Assembly (NCBI GenBank): GCA_030430205.1
Contig: JAUIGE010000009.1
Coordinates: 124,001 to 188,000, forward strand
Direction: 5' to 3'
Length of the DNA: 64,000 nucleotides
Source: Bacteroidia bacterium
GTDB taxonomy: Bacteria; Bacteroidota; Bacteroidia; J057
The notes under the pieces were generated by a model. It was given only the letters and a program-made list of their open reading frames with translations, searched no databases and was not told where the DNA came from. This document shows, piece after piece, positions 37,468-46,559 of the stretch; the stretch's first letter is position 1; every line of letters starts with the position of its first letter. Made by a program: the position numbers and the translations under genes.

Positions 37468-38691
37468 ATGAGATACGGCAAAGTAATTTTTTTTGCTATC
37501 CTACTAAATCTGAGCCTGTTTCCCTCCCTTTTTGCTCAAAAGGCTTCTCTTGCGGCGGTAGAATCCCGCCTGAAAGGCATGGCATTGGACATCCTGACGC
37601 ATGACTCGCTGAGGCACAAAATCAGCGTCAACAAGCAGTTTGCCAAACTCTTGATAGAAACTCTCAAAAAACCTGAAAGTTATTCCTATAATTTTGACAG
37701 CCTGCAATCCATCTCCATCCTTCGTGCGGAGGATAATAGCTTCAGGATTTTCACCTGGCATATAGTGGACAGGAATTTCAATGAATACGAAGGCGATCAG
37801 TACTATTATTACTTTGGTCTGGTGCAGCGAAAGTATGTAAATGAGCAGGGCAAAACGCAATATTTCGTTATTCCATTGCTGGAAACCCGGGAGGTGGTTC
37901 CAGAGATGGAGCACATGGTTCTCAACAATGAAAACTGGCTGGGCGCACAGTATTATTTGCCCAAATACCGCAAAAGCATTCCAAAATATACCCTCAAAAT
38001 TGCGCCCCCGGATACAGCCAACACCTATGTGATAGGCCGCGATCAGCCGGATCGCTTCAAGAAAAGGAAACAGGATTTTTACCTGTTGTTTGGTTGGAAT
38101 GGCTTTGACAACCGCACCAATTATAAGGTGCTGGATGTGATATACTTTGACCAGGAAGATCCTGAGAAAGTCCATTTTGGGGCGGAGACTTTTATTTATC
38201 AAAAAGTAGTGGGAGAATTTTTTGACCAGCGCTCTCAGCAACAGAAACAGAAGAAAATATTTATCTCCAAGCATCGATTGCTGTTCAAATACTCAGACAA
38301 TGCTCCTTTTTCGCTGAATATGGCTTATGTAAAACAAGGCGTATTCAGGAAAAAAGAAATGATTGTATTTGATCATTTATCTGAGGGCAGCAGCCCGGGG
38401 ATGCAGGTGCGGGCCAGTTGGGAGATCGGCCCGGATGGTTCTTATGATGCGATGGGTTTTGTGAAAAAAAGTGGCGGCTATTTTCAGTGGTACAGTGATG
38501 TATCCCTGGCCGAAAAATATAACCGCAAGCTGAGCCGGGAACAGCAAAAAATATATGGGGTTTACCATCCTGATGATAAAATTCAAGCAAAGATAAGCCA
38601 GAAGGCAATCAGTGAGCAGGCAAAGCGCGAAAAAGAGCGCCTGAAAGAGCAAGGAATAGATTTGGATAAAAAGAAAAAGAAGAAGGAATAA
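37468..38691 (+). CDS. Exported protein of unknown function
   Basis: 407 residues. The signal peptide is MRYGKVIFFAILLNLSLFPSLFAQ. The mature part is a mostly beta protein rich in Tyr and Phe (YEGDQYYYYFGLVQRKY, FYLLFGWNGFDNRTNYKVLD, KISKHRLLFKYSD-type strands). The C-terminus is charged and lysine-rich (REKERLKEQG then a run of six Lys), which is unusual for an exported protein. I recognise no family; LFGWNGFDN and VIYFD blocks are distinctive for a search. It is divergent from tilS and followed by the DUF3276 gene, which has its own promoter. Confidence 0.65.
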   Translation: MRYGKVIFFAILLNLSLFPSLFAQKASLAAVESRLKGMALDILTHDSLRHKISVNKQFAKLLIETLKKPESYSYNFDSLQSISILRAEDNSFRIFTWHIVDRNFNEYEGDQYYYYFGLVQRKYVNEQGKTQYFVIPLLETREVVPEMEHMVLNNENWLGAQYYLPKYRKSIPKYTLKIAPPDTANTYVIGRDQPDRFKKRKQDFYLLFGWNGFDNRTNYKVLDVIYFDQEDPEKVHFGAETFIYQKVVGEFFDQRSQQQKQKKIFISKHRLLFKYSDNAPFSLNMAYVKQGVFRKKEMIVFDHLSEGSSPGMQVRASWEIGPDGSYDAMGFVKKSGGYFQWYSDVSLAEKYNRKLSREQQKIYGVYHPDDKIQAKISQKAISEQAKREKERLKEQGIDLDKKKKKKE

Positions 38692-38701
38692 GGGAAAAAG
38701 A

Positions 38702-38732
38702 CTTGCGTTAAGAAGGATTATTTATATTTTTG
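38702..38732 (+). promoter_or_regulatory. Bacteroidota-type promoter for the DUF3276 gene
   Basis: CTTG (38702-38705, one mismatch from TTTG), a 19-base spacer and TATTTTTG (38725-38732, exact TAnnTTTG) precede the start codon by 31 bases. This is the best full promoter match in the window. Confidence 0.6.
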
Positions 38733-38763
38733 CTCGAAACTGTAAACCTAAAATTACATCATC

Positions 38764-39186
38764 ATGGATGACTTGAAAGGGAGAGATGAGGTGTATTCTG
38801 AAAAAATCAGAGCTGGAAAGCGCACCTATTTTTTTGATGTAAGATCTACCCGATCAAACGACTATTACATTACCATCACCGAAAGCAAACGGAGGTTCAA
38901 TGGCAGAGGCTATGACAAGCACAAAATTTTCTTGTACAAAGAAGATTTCAACAAATTCCTCAATTCATTGAACCAAACTATCGATCATGTAAAATCAGAA
39001 CTTCTTCCTGATTATGATTATGATGAGTTTACCCGAAGACCTTATGATGATGAAAATGAGGAAGACGGAGAAGAAAGGAAGTTTTCAACAGAAAACACTT
39101 CTTCCAAAAATGGAGACACTTCAGAGCTTGTGGTTGACACCCTGGATACAGAAGAAGAGGAGTTGTCAACGAGTTGGGAAGATTAA
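38764..39186 (+). CDS. PUR-alpha-like DUF3276 protein
   Basis: 140 residues. Residues 5-80 match the PUR domain of bacterial DUF3276 proteins: EVYSEKIRAGKRTYFFDVRST, DYYITITESKRRF and HKIFLYKEDFNKFLNSLNQT. In these proteins the whirly-like fold binds single-stranded nucleic acid. The C-terminal 55 residues are acidic and disordered (DYDYDEFTRRPYDDENEEDGEE), longer than in the short Bacteroides forms. It is cytoplasmic, monocistronic, with a good promoter and strong terminator, which suggests an abundant product. Confidence 0.85.
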   Translation: MDDLKGRDEVYSEKIRAGKRTYFFDVRSTRSNDYYITITESKRRFNGRGYDKHKIFLYKEDFNKFLNSLNQTIDHVKSELLPDYDYDEFTRRPYDDENEEDGEERKFSTENTSSKNGDTSELVVDTLDTEEEELSTSWED

Positions 39187-39210
39187 TCGAATCCATTTGT
39201 AAGAAATGAA

Positions 39211-39237
39211 AAAAGCCGCCTCAATGAGGCGGCTTTT
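39211..39237. terminator. Bidirectional terminator between the DUF3276 and thioredoxin-like genes
   Basis: A perfect 13-bp inverted repeat (39211-39223 and 39225-39237, core GCCGCCTCA/TGAGGCGGC) begins with AAAA and ends with TTTT, so it can serve both convergent genes (stops at 39186 and 39242). Confidence 0.8.
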
Positions 39238-39241
39238 GCTT

Positions 39242-40081
39242 TTACAGGCCTGCTATCAGGCTCCTAAGATCGATGATCTCCGTGTCAATAGCAGCGATAT
39301 GCTGCATCGGATTCGCATAGGCATCAGCCTCTTCAGCTGACTCATATCCTCCCAGGATAAGCATGTAGTAATCACGACCCCGGATTACTTCCTTGTAGGT
39401 GAAAATGGCTCCGTGCCAAAAATGTTCATACTTTTGAACTTCCCATTCCAAATGGTTGATGTTCGTAAAGCGTCCTACCTTAATCCCAAAATTCTCTTCC
39501 GCCTTACGATCTGACGGATCGTATGCAACAAGTACCTGAGCAGCCATGGGGGCAGGTTTTCGCCCCTCGACCTGTAAACTTCCCTCCTGGGCTACATTTG
39601 TGCCATCTCTCCAGGTCTCTCCCTGGGTGAGCACCGGCTCTGCATGTGTCCTGATCAGCTGATCTATCTGCTGATACAAATCCTGACCTGACATATAGCC
39701 GAAAAACTGTCCCCATGCCTGACCGGCCGAGCCGAATACCAGGATGGTAGGAAAACCCTTCACGCGATAATGCTGGATCAATGCCTGCGCATAAGCGCCA
39801 GCCATTGCATCTACATGATAAACCAGAAAATGAGAAGACACATACTTCACCAATGGATCATAGGTGAATGTTTGGCTTTCTAGCTGTTGGCACTCCAAAT
39901 GCTCAGGAAGACTGAAATAAATGACGTAAGGAAGGTTCTTTTGAGCTGCTTCCTGACGCAGATTTTCCAAATCTCCAGCAAAAAAGGAGATGCTGGGGCT
40001 GGCTCTCAAAATGTAGCCACTAGACATAGACAGGAGTAAAAATGAGGTGAGTACTGAAATTACAGAGCGTAAACTAAGCAT
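39242..40081 (-). CDS. Exported thioredoxin-fold protein with SPOR-like C-terminus
   Basis: 279 residues. A signal peptide or anchor covers 1-27. Residues 35-150 are thioredoxin-like: LPYVIYFSLPEHLECQQLE, YVSSHFLVYHVDAM, and the cis-Pro loop VKGFPTILVFGS. The redox CxxC is missing: only one Cys remains (HLECQ), so disulfide exchange in the usual way is unlikely. Residues 185-275 read like a SPOR domain (IKVGRFTNINHLEWEVQKY ... YYMLILGGYESAEEADAY), a module that binds denuded peptidoglycan. A periplasmic structural or chaperone role near the cell wall is inferred. The 216-base gap to dnaB is AT-rich and shows no gene. Confidence 0.72.
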   Translation of the reverse strand: MLSLRSVISVLTSFLLLSMSSGYILRASPSISFFAGDLENLRQEAAQKNLPYVIYFSLPEHLECQQLESQTFTYDPLVKYVSSHFLVYHVDAMAGAYAQALIQHYRVKGFPTILVFGSAGQAWGQFFGYMSGQDLYQQIDQLIRTHAEPVLTQGETWRDGTNVAQEGSLQVEGRKPAPMAAQVLVAYDPSDRKAEENFGIKVGRFTNINHLEWEVQKYEHFWHGAIFTYKEVIRGRDYYMLILGGYESAEEADAYANPMQHIAAIDTEIIDLRSLIAGL

Positions 40082-40297
40082 GGGTGTTGTGTTTAATGAG
40101 GGCTATAATCTACAGTGGAGAACAATTACATAGGTAATTTTACGCATTTAGCTTCTACCAAAAAATACGTATCAGTAAAAATTCTTACAAGTTCAACTGA
40201 TGGCCAAAAGATTTATATGGGCGAATAATAAAGGCTTGCAAGAATAAACACCAATTCAATATATTACTATTTTGGTATTATTCCAAATATCTAACAT

Positions 40298-42871
40298 CTA
40301 AAAAGGTACATCCAGGCTGTCATCCGGGCTGTTGGATTGATTGATCTTGGATTGAAAAGTGATGGTATTTCCACTTTGTCCGCTCACATCACCTAATTGG
40401 CCATAGGCAGATTGGACCTCTGTATTGGCATTGAATCCCCAGTCGGTAAACTTACCGTACTTCCCTATGAATTGTAATTTCACGGTTCCTGTGGGACCAT
40501 TTCTTTGCTTGGCAATGATGAGTTCGGCAAGTCCCTGTGTGGAGTTACCTTCTTCATCTGTCTCAAAGCCATAATATTCGGGACGATAGAGGAAAGCAAC
40601 CATATCGGCATCCTGCTCGATGGAGCCTGATTCCCTCAGGTCACTTAGCATGGGGCGCTTATCTCCGCCCCGGGATTCAACTGCACGACTCAGCTGAGAG
40701 AGTGCAATGACACATACATCCAATTCTTTGGCTATGATCTTCAGGGAGCGGGAGATTCCCGCGATTTCCTGCTCACGGTTACCGCCTTTAGCGGTGCTAC
40801 CTGTCATCAACTGGAGATAGTCGATCATGATGATGCCGATGTCCCGTTCGGCTTTCAGTCTTCGCGCCTTGGCGCGTAAGTCAGTGATGGACAAACCGGG
40901 AGTATCGTCAATATATATAGGAGCTTTGCTCAGCCCTCCTATGCGTGTGATAAGCTGTTTCCACTCATAATCTTCCAATCGTCCTGTACGGACTTTTTGG
41001 GCATCCAGCTCGGCTTCTGTGGTGATCAGACGTTGGGTAAGCTGCACACCAGCCATCTCCAGGGAGAATAATGCTACCCCTGTATTGAAACGAACAGCAG
41101 CATTTCGGGCAAGGGTTAGCGTTAGGGCCGTATTATGAGTTACAGTCATGTCTTCCAAACAAAATAACCCATCCGCTCCTTCTAACTCAAAGCCGTAATA
41201 GTCATCTACCTTGTCAAATTCCACTGAAATTCCCGTCACCTGCCAATCGCGATTCACAGTATAAGGATTTCCCATTTTCCTGGGAATACGAACAGGAATC
41301 TCATCAATGCTTCCAGAGAAACGAACCCTCCAGACATCTGCCTCATATCCTATTTTCGCAATGGTTGCTTTCTTCTTTCGGATAGAAGTTTTGTACCCCA
41401 GGCTGTCACATAAAAACTTTATCTGTCGAGCCAGGGATTCATCCTTTTGTGAAATCTCATAGCCGTTATGCTTGGCGTAATAGTGACCATCACTATCGAT
41501 AAGACCAGCAAGGAGTAATAGTCTATTTTCTTTTGAATTGATTAAAAACCGGGAGGGAATATGCTTTTCCTGAATCAAATCCATCTTGCGCAATTCTGCC
41601 TGCAATGATGGTCCCTTATGACCCATAGGACCCGCTACAATGGCATGCATTGCCACTTTTTCCGGATGCTTATAGGTATGTAATTCCATATTCAACTCAG
41701 AGGCATAGGCCTCTAAAAAAGAAATGACTTCTTCATCCTGATTGGCAATTCTTATATCACTTTTCCTTCCGTCGCCAAGCCAAAGTCCCAAAAAATAGGG
41801 ATCGAATGGCAGATCCTTTGTTTCAAAATCAACCGCTACCTTATACCCCTTATAATTTGATTGAAATTTCGAAGATTTTTGGAGGTAGTCTTTTACCGAA
41901 ATATTCAGGATTTCGCCTTTTATAAAACCACCCTCTCGCCGACTTCTTTTAAGAGAAAGTAAATGGCTTTCATTAACCCGATAATCTATTCCCTGATTTT
42001 GACGGACCCAATACATCTTTTCCCTTCCTGTAGCAATGGATTTGACTCTTCGAGGCTGAGAGTCTGGTCCCATAAGCAAATCGCCGGTACAGATTTCTTC
42101 CACTTTTTTCAACTGCCCATCAAGCATCAATACTTTGGTCCCTTTTCCCAGACACTTTCCCATAGCAGGCCTTGCCGCAATAATCACCATATCTGTCCGC
42201 TGCCAGCCCGCTGTCATGGCGTCCAGCTCTGTGAAACCTGAAGGGATGCCTGTCACCCCGCTGTCTTTTCCGCGGATTTCTTCCAGGCGCTCCAGTGTCT
42301 CCATCACGAGTGTATCCATGGAGGAGTAATTTTTCCTCAACTGGCTTTCTGATACCTCAAAGACCTGCTGCTCTGCACGGTCAAGTAATTCGAGCGCATC
42401 AGTGGTGGGGTCGTATGCTTTTTCGAGGGTATCTCCACACATCGTTATCAGGCGGCGGAGGAGGTATTTTTCCGCCACTATGCGTGAGTGAAATTCTATA
42501 TTAGCTGAGGAAGCGACATTGGAGGTGAGCTGGGCGAGGTAATAGGCTCCGCCTATCATGTCGAGTTTGCCGGCTTTGCGCAAAAACTCTTTGACCGAAA
42601 GGATGTCTATGGGTTCAGATCGTTGAAAAAGCGTTTGAATCGCTTCGTAGATCTCCCGATTGGCTGTTTTGTAAAACATATCGGGAGTAAGCGCATCAAT
42701 AACCCTATGCAATGCATCCTTTTCCAGCAGCAAGGCTCCCAAAACAGCTTCTTCCATTTCCAGAGATTGGGGGGGCACCTTGCCAATATTGGCTTCAGGG
42801 CCGGGAGCCATATTGTAGACTTTCCCCTCTTGCGCCTTTCTATCGGAATTACGGGATGCGTTATCAGCCAT
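40298..42871 (-). CDS. dnaB: Replicative DNA helicase DnaB, interrupted by an intein
   Basis: 857 residues as translated; removal of the 341-residue intein (240-580) leaves a 516-residue DnaB. The N-terminal primase-binding domain (30-130) has PPQSLEMEEAVLGALLLEKD. The RecA-like motor begins with TGIPSGFTELDAMTAGWQRTDMVIIAARPAMGK and resumes after the intein at TALTLTLARNAAV. It continues with the SLEMAG motif, the Walker B strand IIMIDYLQLM, ALSQLSRAVESR, and the DLRESGSIEQDADMV arginine-finger region. DnaB is the hexameric helicase of the replication fork. The intein splits the Walker A motif between GK and T, so no ATPase is possible until splicing. Two DnaA-box-like sites lie upstream. 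Confidence 0.96.
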   Translation of the reverse strand: MADNASRNSDRKAQEGKVYNMAPGPEANIGKVPPQSLEMEEAVLGALLLEKDALHRVIDALTPDMFYKTANREIYEAIQTLFQRSEPIDILSVKEFLRKAGKLDMIGGAYYLAQLTSNVASSANIEFHSRIVAEKYLLRRLITMCGDTLEKAYDPTTDALELLDRAEQQVFEVSESQLRKNYSSMDTLVMETLERLEEIRGKDSGVTGIPSGFTELDAMTAGWQRTDMVIIAARPAMGKCLGKGTKVLMLDGQLKKVEEICTGDLLMGPDSQPRRVKSIATGREKMYWVRQNQGIDYRVNESHLLSLKRSRREGGFIKGEILNISVKDYLQKSSKFQSNYKGYKVAVDFETKDLPFDPYFLGLWLGDGRKSDIRIANQDEEVISFLEAYASELNMELHTYKHPEKVAMHAIVAGPMGHKGPSLQAELRKMDLIQEKHIPSRFLINSKENRLLLLAGLIDSDGHYYAKHNGYEISQKDESLARQIKFLCDSLGYKTSIRKKKATIAKIGYEADVWRVRFSGSIDEIPVRIPRKMGNPYTVNRDWQVTGISVEFDKVDDYYGFELEGADGLFCLEDMTVTHNTALTLTLARNAAVRFNTGVALFSLEMAGVQLTQRLITTEAELDAQKVRTGRLEDYEWKQLITRIGGLSKAPIYIDDTPGLSITDLRAKARRLKAERDIGIIMIDYLQLMTGSTAKGGNREQEIAGISRSLKIIAKELDVCVIALSQLSRAVESRGGDKRPMLSDLRESGSIEQDADMVAFLYRPEYYGFETDEEGNSTQGLAELIIAKQRNGPTGTVKLQFIGKYGKFTDWGFNANTEVQSAYGQLGDVSGQSGNTITFQSKINQSNSPDDSLDVPF
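41132..42154 (-). mobile_element. DnaB intein with LAGLIDADG homing endonuclease domain
   Basis: 341 in-frame codons inside dnaB. Cys1 (codon 42152-42154) follows the extein ...ARPAMGK and opens block A (CLGKGTKVLML). Block B is DYRVNESHLLSL, with the conserved His but Asn in place of the usual Thr of TxxH. The two LAGLIDADG helices are LGLWLGDG (about 361-368 of the precursor) and LLAGLIDSDGHY (453-464), with both acidic catalytic residues present, so the endonuclease may be active. Block F is YYGFELEGADGLFCLED and block G ends TVTHN; the last Asn (41132-41134) cyclises and the first C-extein residue is Thr. All splicing residues are present. The insertion at the P-loop Lys-Thr is a classic intein site. 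Confidence 0.95.
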
Positions 42872-42970
42872 TTTAGCCAGGAATTATGGGTGAAATGTGT
42901 TGGTCAGTCCATAAATAATCAGAACATTAAAGGTAAATAAAAGGAAGGGTTTAAAACAGGAATTGCGCAC

Positions 42971-43013
42971 TTATCCACCTTTTGTTGAGAAAATAAGAAA
43001 GGAATGTGGACAA
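42971..43013. promoter_or_regulatory. Two DnaA-box-like 9-mers upstream of dnaB
   Basis: TTATCCACC (42971-42979, plus strand) and TGTGGACAA (43005-43013, which is TTGTCCACA on the minus strand) are each one mismatch from the DnaA box TTATCCACA and lie in opposite orientations. They sit 100-140 bases before the dnaB start in a 143-base gap. A near -7 element (TACCTTTA on the minus strand, 42928-42935) lies between them and the gene. DnaA control of dnaB is inferred. Confidence 0.4.
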
Positions 43014-43014
43014 G

Positions 43015-44178
43015 CTACTCACGGGCATGAGCTACCTGGGAGATGCCTCCATTTTTGATTTCATACTTCATATTGCCAATGGCCATTCGCTCTCCGGGCT
43101 TGAGTTCACGCAATTCTTCCAGGTCCTCGCTGATGGTATGCAGGCTACCGCCTGACTGATAAGCGATTTTTACATAATCGGTATTGATGTAATTATCTTC
43201 CTCTATCCCACAGAGAATGACATGAACGGGTTTGTCAAGCATGCTGAGCAAGGCAATATCCCGCACATCACTTTTGTTATCGGCGATAAGGACCACATCC
43301 TGGTAGCCCTCCAGCATCTGCATCGCTTTCAAAAGCGCTTCCAGGTCGTTTTCTTTTGTATCCCCTCCATCTCCCTTCAGCATGACCTTTTCCATGGTCA
43401 AAACGATTTTGTCCAATTCATTTGCAGCGGCACAGTAAATACCGCCCGTTTTTCCAATCACTTTTTGCTGCTGCTTTTTCATGTTCCCATCATTGAAAAA
43501 GACCATGTGTCTGGTCTGATTTTGATTGTACAGGAGGTTTTGCTTGTGCCACAGCACCAATTGAGCTCCATATTGGTACATACTTCCTGTCCAGTCTACG
43601 ACTACCAGCATATCCTTCCATTCGGGGTGACGCGCTATTACTTTAATAACCGTCGAATCCCGGGAAATGGCAGCACCTGTCATGAGGGCTTGCAGGTCTT
43701 GGGGAGATTTGACATCGTCGATGATCTGGTAGGATTTGGGGCGGTACTTGATAACAAAACCATGGAAAAAACGCTTTGCTTCTCCTTCGGTCTTGCACCG
43801 TGTTTGGAGGATCATATTCCAGCGAATATTTTTGTCCAAAAGCGTGGAATCCAGCTCGATAAGGGCATTGAGCCTGTCAGTCAATAACTGATCATAATCG
43901 GTTCGCCAGCGCGAAAAATCACTCGGGTATTTGGTAAATACCAGGTCTATCTCATAGGGGAGATTTTCTCCCTGAAGCTCCAGCCAATTGGCTGGTTTTT
44001 GGATGGCCGCTTCGGCATAGGCAAACTCAAGCTTTGCCTGCAAGGCAAAAGGGTCAGCCTGGTAGACAGGCAATTCTATATGCTTAAAGGGGATTTGCCC
44101 GGGTGTAATGCGGCCTGAGCTCGTCAGGCATGCAAAAATGAGCATGAGGAGGAGATAATGGCTTTTTGGAGTCTTCAT
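43015..44178 (-). CDS. Exported protein with von Willebrand factor A domain
   Basis: 387 residues with an N-terminal signal peptide (1-22). Residues 25-185 are a uniquely conserved-looking N-terminal region of unknown fold. The VWA domain (about 205-360) shows the MIDAS motif DMLVVVDWTGSMYQYG (D-x-T-x-S), the KGDGGDTKENDLEALLKAM segment supplying the metal-binding Thr, and DVVLIADNKSDVRD. VWA domains with an intact MIDAS bind a divalent cation and a protein ligand. Export means the ligand is periplasmic or surface. A TACATTTG (-7 consensus) on the minus strand at 44189-44196 would give a leader of only a few bases. The gene is followed by dnaB with DnaA-box-like sites between. Confidence 0.75.
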   Translation of the reverse strand: MKTPKSHYLLLMLIFACLTSSGRITPGQIPFKHIELPVYQADPFALQAKLEFAYAEAAIQKPANWLELQGENLPYEIDLVFTKYPSDFSRWRTDYDQLLTDRLNALIELDSTLLDKNIRWNMILQTRCKTEGEAKRFFHGFVIKYRPKSYQIIDDVKSPQDLQALMTGAAISRDSTVIKVIARHPEWKDMLVVVDWTGSMYQYGAQLVLWHKQNLLYNQNQTRHMVFFNDGNMKKQQQKVIGKTGGIYCAAANELDKIVLTMEKVMLKGDGGDTKENDLEALLKAMQMLEGYQDVVLIADNKSDVRDIALLSMLDKPVHVILCGIEEDNYINTDYVKIAYQSGGSLHTISEDLEELRELKPGERMAIGNMKYEIKNGGISQVAHARE

Positions 44179-44291
44179 ATGCTGGCGTCAAATGTAATTT
44201 AACTTAAAAAATATCCAGCAGAAACAGAAACACAAAAGCCTAAACGGTCTTTTACATGGGCCTAGCCGCTCTCATTTGCTCATTAGCGGTA

Positions 44292-46559
44292 TTAAAGGAC
44301 CTGGCCGGGAGCGCGCCACAATTCGGTGATTTGGTTCAACAAATCTTCCGGCTTAAACGGTTTAAAGACAAAGCCATCGAAGCCATGTTTGCGGATCCAA
44401 TCCTTTTCTTTGTTGACTACGGAAGCCGTCAGGGCTACGATGGGGATATTGGCTTGTTGAGGATCATCCAGCAGTCGTATGAGTCGGGTTGCCTCCAATC
44501 CGTCCATTTCAGGCATCTGTATATCCATGAGAATCAAGTCATAAGGCTTTTCTGAAAGTCTTTCTATGGCCTCTTTTCCATTCGCAGCGATCACCAGACT
44601 CGCCCCCCAGTTTTCCAAAAATTTCCTGGCAACCAATTGGTTCACGAGATTATCTTCTGCCAACAAAACAGAACAGTCCTGCAATGCCCCCCGATGATTG
44701 GGAGAAGCGGTATTGGGACTTTTAATGGAATTTTCCTCCTGTAATTCCAGTTCAAATGAAAAAGTACTGCCGATGCCCACTCCGCTTTCAAGCTTTAACT
44801 TCCCTCCCATTAATTCTACCAATTTCTTTGAAATAGTTAACCCCAGGCCCGTACCTCCATACTTTCGGCTTATTTCACTTGAGGATTGGGTAAATCGTTC
44901 AAAAACCAATTTTTGGTGGTCCGGGCTAATCCCAACCCCTGAATCTTTTACCTCAAACAAAAAGCGATCTTTTCCTGCACGCCTGACGGAGAATTTCACA
45001 AAGCCTTCATTTGTGAATTTTATGGCATTGGAAATCAGGTTATTCATCACCTGATTGATCCTTACAGGATCTCCTATGACTCCAATAGGCAAATCAGCAT
45101 CAAAGCTCCATTCGAAATCAAGTGATTTTGCTTTCGCTTCCAAAATAAGGGACCGGCACATGACATCCAGGCTCTCACCTAGGTTAAAGGGGATTTTTTC
45201 GATTCTCAGATTTTGAGAATCTATTTTATTATAATCCAGGATGTCATTGATGAGCGCCAACAGATGATTGGCAGAGGCCTTTAGGATATCCAGGTTTTCT
45301 TTTTGTTGAGGTCGGGGATTTTCCTGCAATAGAATATTGGTGATGCCTATCACCCCATTGAGAGGCGTGCGGATCTCATGGCTCATCATAGAAAGAAATT
45401 CTTCCTTGGCTTTGGAAGCCCCTTCTGCAAATTCCTTTGCATTTCGCAGTTCCTCGGTTTGCTTTTGAAGGGCAATATTGGCTCTTTTTCTTTGCTGAAG
45501 GGAATAAAACAGCATGAAAGAAATAATGGTAATAAAAGCCAATGCCGTCATCAGGAACATCCTTTGGAGATTTCTCCGCTCCAGCTCCTTGCGCAGGATC
45601 TCCTGTTCATGGTTTTTGAGCTCTATATCAAAGCGTTTATTCAAAAATTGCATTTCTTTATCCCTCTCCACATCAAAATAACTTTTCTTCAGGTTATCAT
45701 ATTCCCTGTTTTTTTCAATCATTTTATCCCATTCTCCTTTGTGTAAAAGGAGAGATATTTCAACCTCCATCAAGCGCAGCATATGCTCTTCGGTTCCCCT
45801 TTTCAAGGCCATTTCATTGCCTTTTTCGATCTGCTTCTCCGCTTCAGAGAACTCTTTTAACTCAAAGTGAACCTGAGCCAATCGGACGCACAATTGCAGC
45901 AGGCGGACAGAATCTTCCCTGTTATTGGCTTCAGGCAACAAACTTTCGGCTTTGTATAAAAACTCCAATGCCTTTGCATGCTCTTTTAGCTCATAATGCA
46001 TCAAACCCAAATTAAAGTAACTCACCAGCCTGAGTTCAGTCAGTACTGATTGGGATGAGTAAGCATCTGCTTTTTGAGTATCCTCAATGATTTTATGGAA
46101 TTGGACTTTTGCCTCATTAAACTCATTCTTTTTCCAATGAATGAGAGCCAGATTATTTAGGATTTTAAGTTGCCATAGGGTATCTCCTAATTGAGAATAC
46201 ATATTCTTGGCCTCAAGAAGGTAATCGTAGGCACGTTGGAGATCATTATTGATGAGATAAATGGCACCCAGGATGTTGTTAAAGGAAGCTAAAAGAAGAG
46301 AATCCTGCTCTTTTTCAGCAAGCCAATATCCCATTTGGGCATATTGCAGGCTTTTGGGATAATCGCCATAGGAGCGATATATCTTAGCGACGAGCTCAGA
46401 TATCCGGGCTGAATCTGCGGTGGAAGCGTCCAAAAATGCGTGATTTAAGCTATCCAGCAGTTGTGTTTCGCTTTTCCCGATTGATTGTGAGCAAAAAGTT
46501 AAAACAAAAAAGGTAGTAAGAAGTGTGAATCTAAAAGGCAAAAAAATCCTGGCTTGCAT
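44292..46559 (-). CDS. TPR-sensor hybrid histidine kinase with receiver domain
   Basis: 755 residues. A signal peptide (1-28) is followed by a periplasmic-type TPR region (about 35-300, for example AQMGYWLAEKEQDSLLLASFNNILGAIY and YFNLGLMHYELKEHAKALEFLYKAE). One membrane span lies at roughly 335-357 (FLMTALAFITIISFMLFY). In the cytoplasm a coiled coil leads to HisKA with the acceptor His in [11 protein letters not shown], then HATPase (NLISNAIKFT, GVGIS, GGTGLGLTI). The C-terminal receiver has LLAEDNLVNQ, the acceptor Asp in LMDIQMPEMDG and Lys in FKPFKPE. Such TPR hybrid kinases are common in Bacteroidota. There is no output domain. It is divergent from the DUF58 gene with a 181-base gap. 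Confidence 0.92.
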   Translation of the reverse strand: MQARIFLPFRFTLLTTFFVLTFCSQSIGKSETQLLDSLNHAFLDASTADSARISELVAKIYRSYGDYPKSLQYAQMGYWLAEKEQDSLLLASFNNILGAIYLINNDLQRAYDYLLEAKNMYSQLGDTLWQLKILNNLALIHWKKNEFNEAKVQFHKIIEDTQKADAYSSQSVLTELRLVSYFNLGLMHYELKEHAKALEFLYKAESLLPEANNREDSVRLLQLCVRLAQVHFELKEFSEAEKQIEKGNEMALKRGTEEHMLRLMEVEISLLLHKGEWDKMIEKNREYDNLKKSYFDVERDKEMQFLNKRFDIELKNHEQEILRKELERRNLQRMFLMTALAFITIISFMLFYSLQQRKRANIALQKQTEELRNAKEFAEGASKAKEEFLSMMSHEIRTPLNGVIGITNILLQENPRPQQKENLDILKASANHLLALINDILDYNKIDSQNLRIEKIPFNLGESLDVMCRSLILEAKAKSLDFEWSFDADLPIGVIGDPVRINQVMNNLISNAIKFTNEGFVKFSVRRAGKDRFLFEVKDSGVGISPDHQKLVFERFTQSSSEISRKYGGTGLGLTISKKLVELMGGKLKLESGVGIGSTFSFELELQEENSIKSPNTASPNHRGALQDCSVLLAEDNLVNQLVARKFLENWGASLVIAANGKEAIERLSEKPYDLILMDIQMPEMDGLEATRLIRLLDDPQQANIPIVALTASVVNKEKDWIRKHGFDGFVFKPFKPEDLLNQITELWRAPGQVL

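Noticed and set aside
44189-44196. Promoter of the VWA gene
   Set aside because: TACATTTG matches the -7 consensus but would leave a leader of only a few bases and has no -33 partner, so it is mentioned with the gene but not listed.
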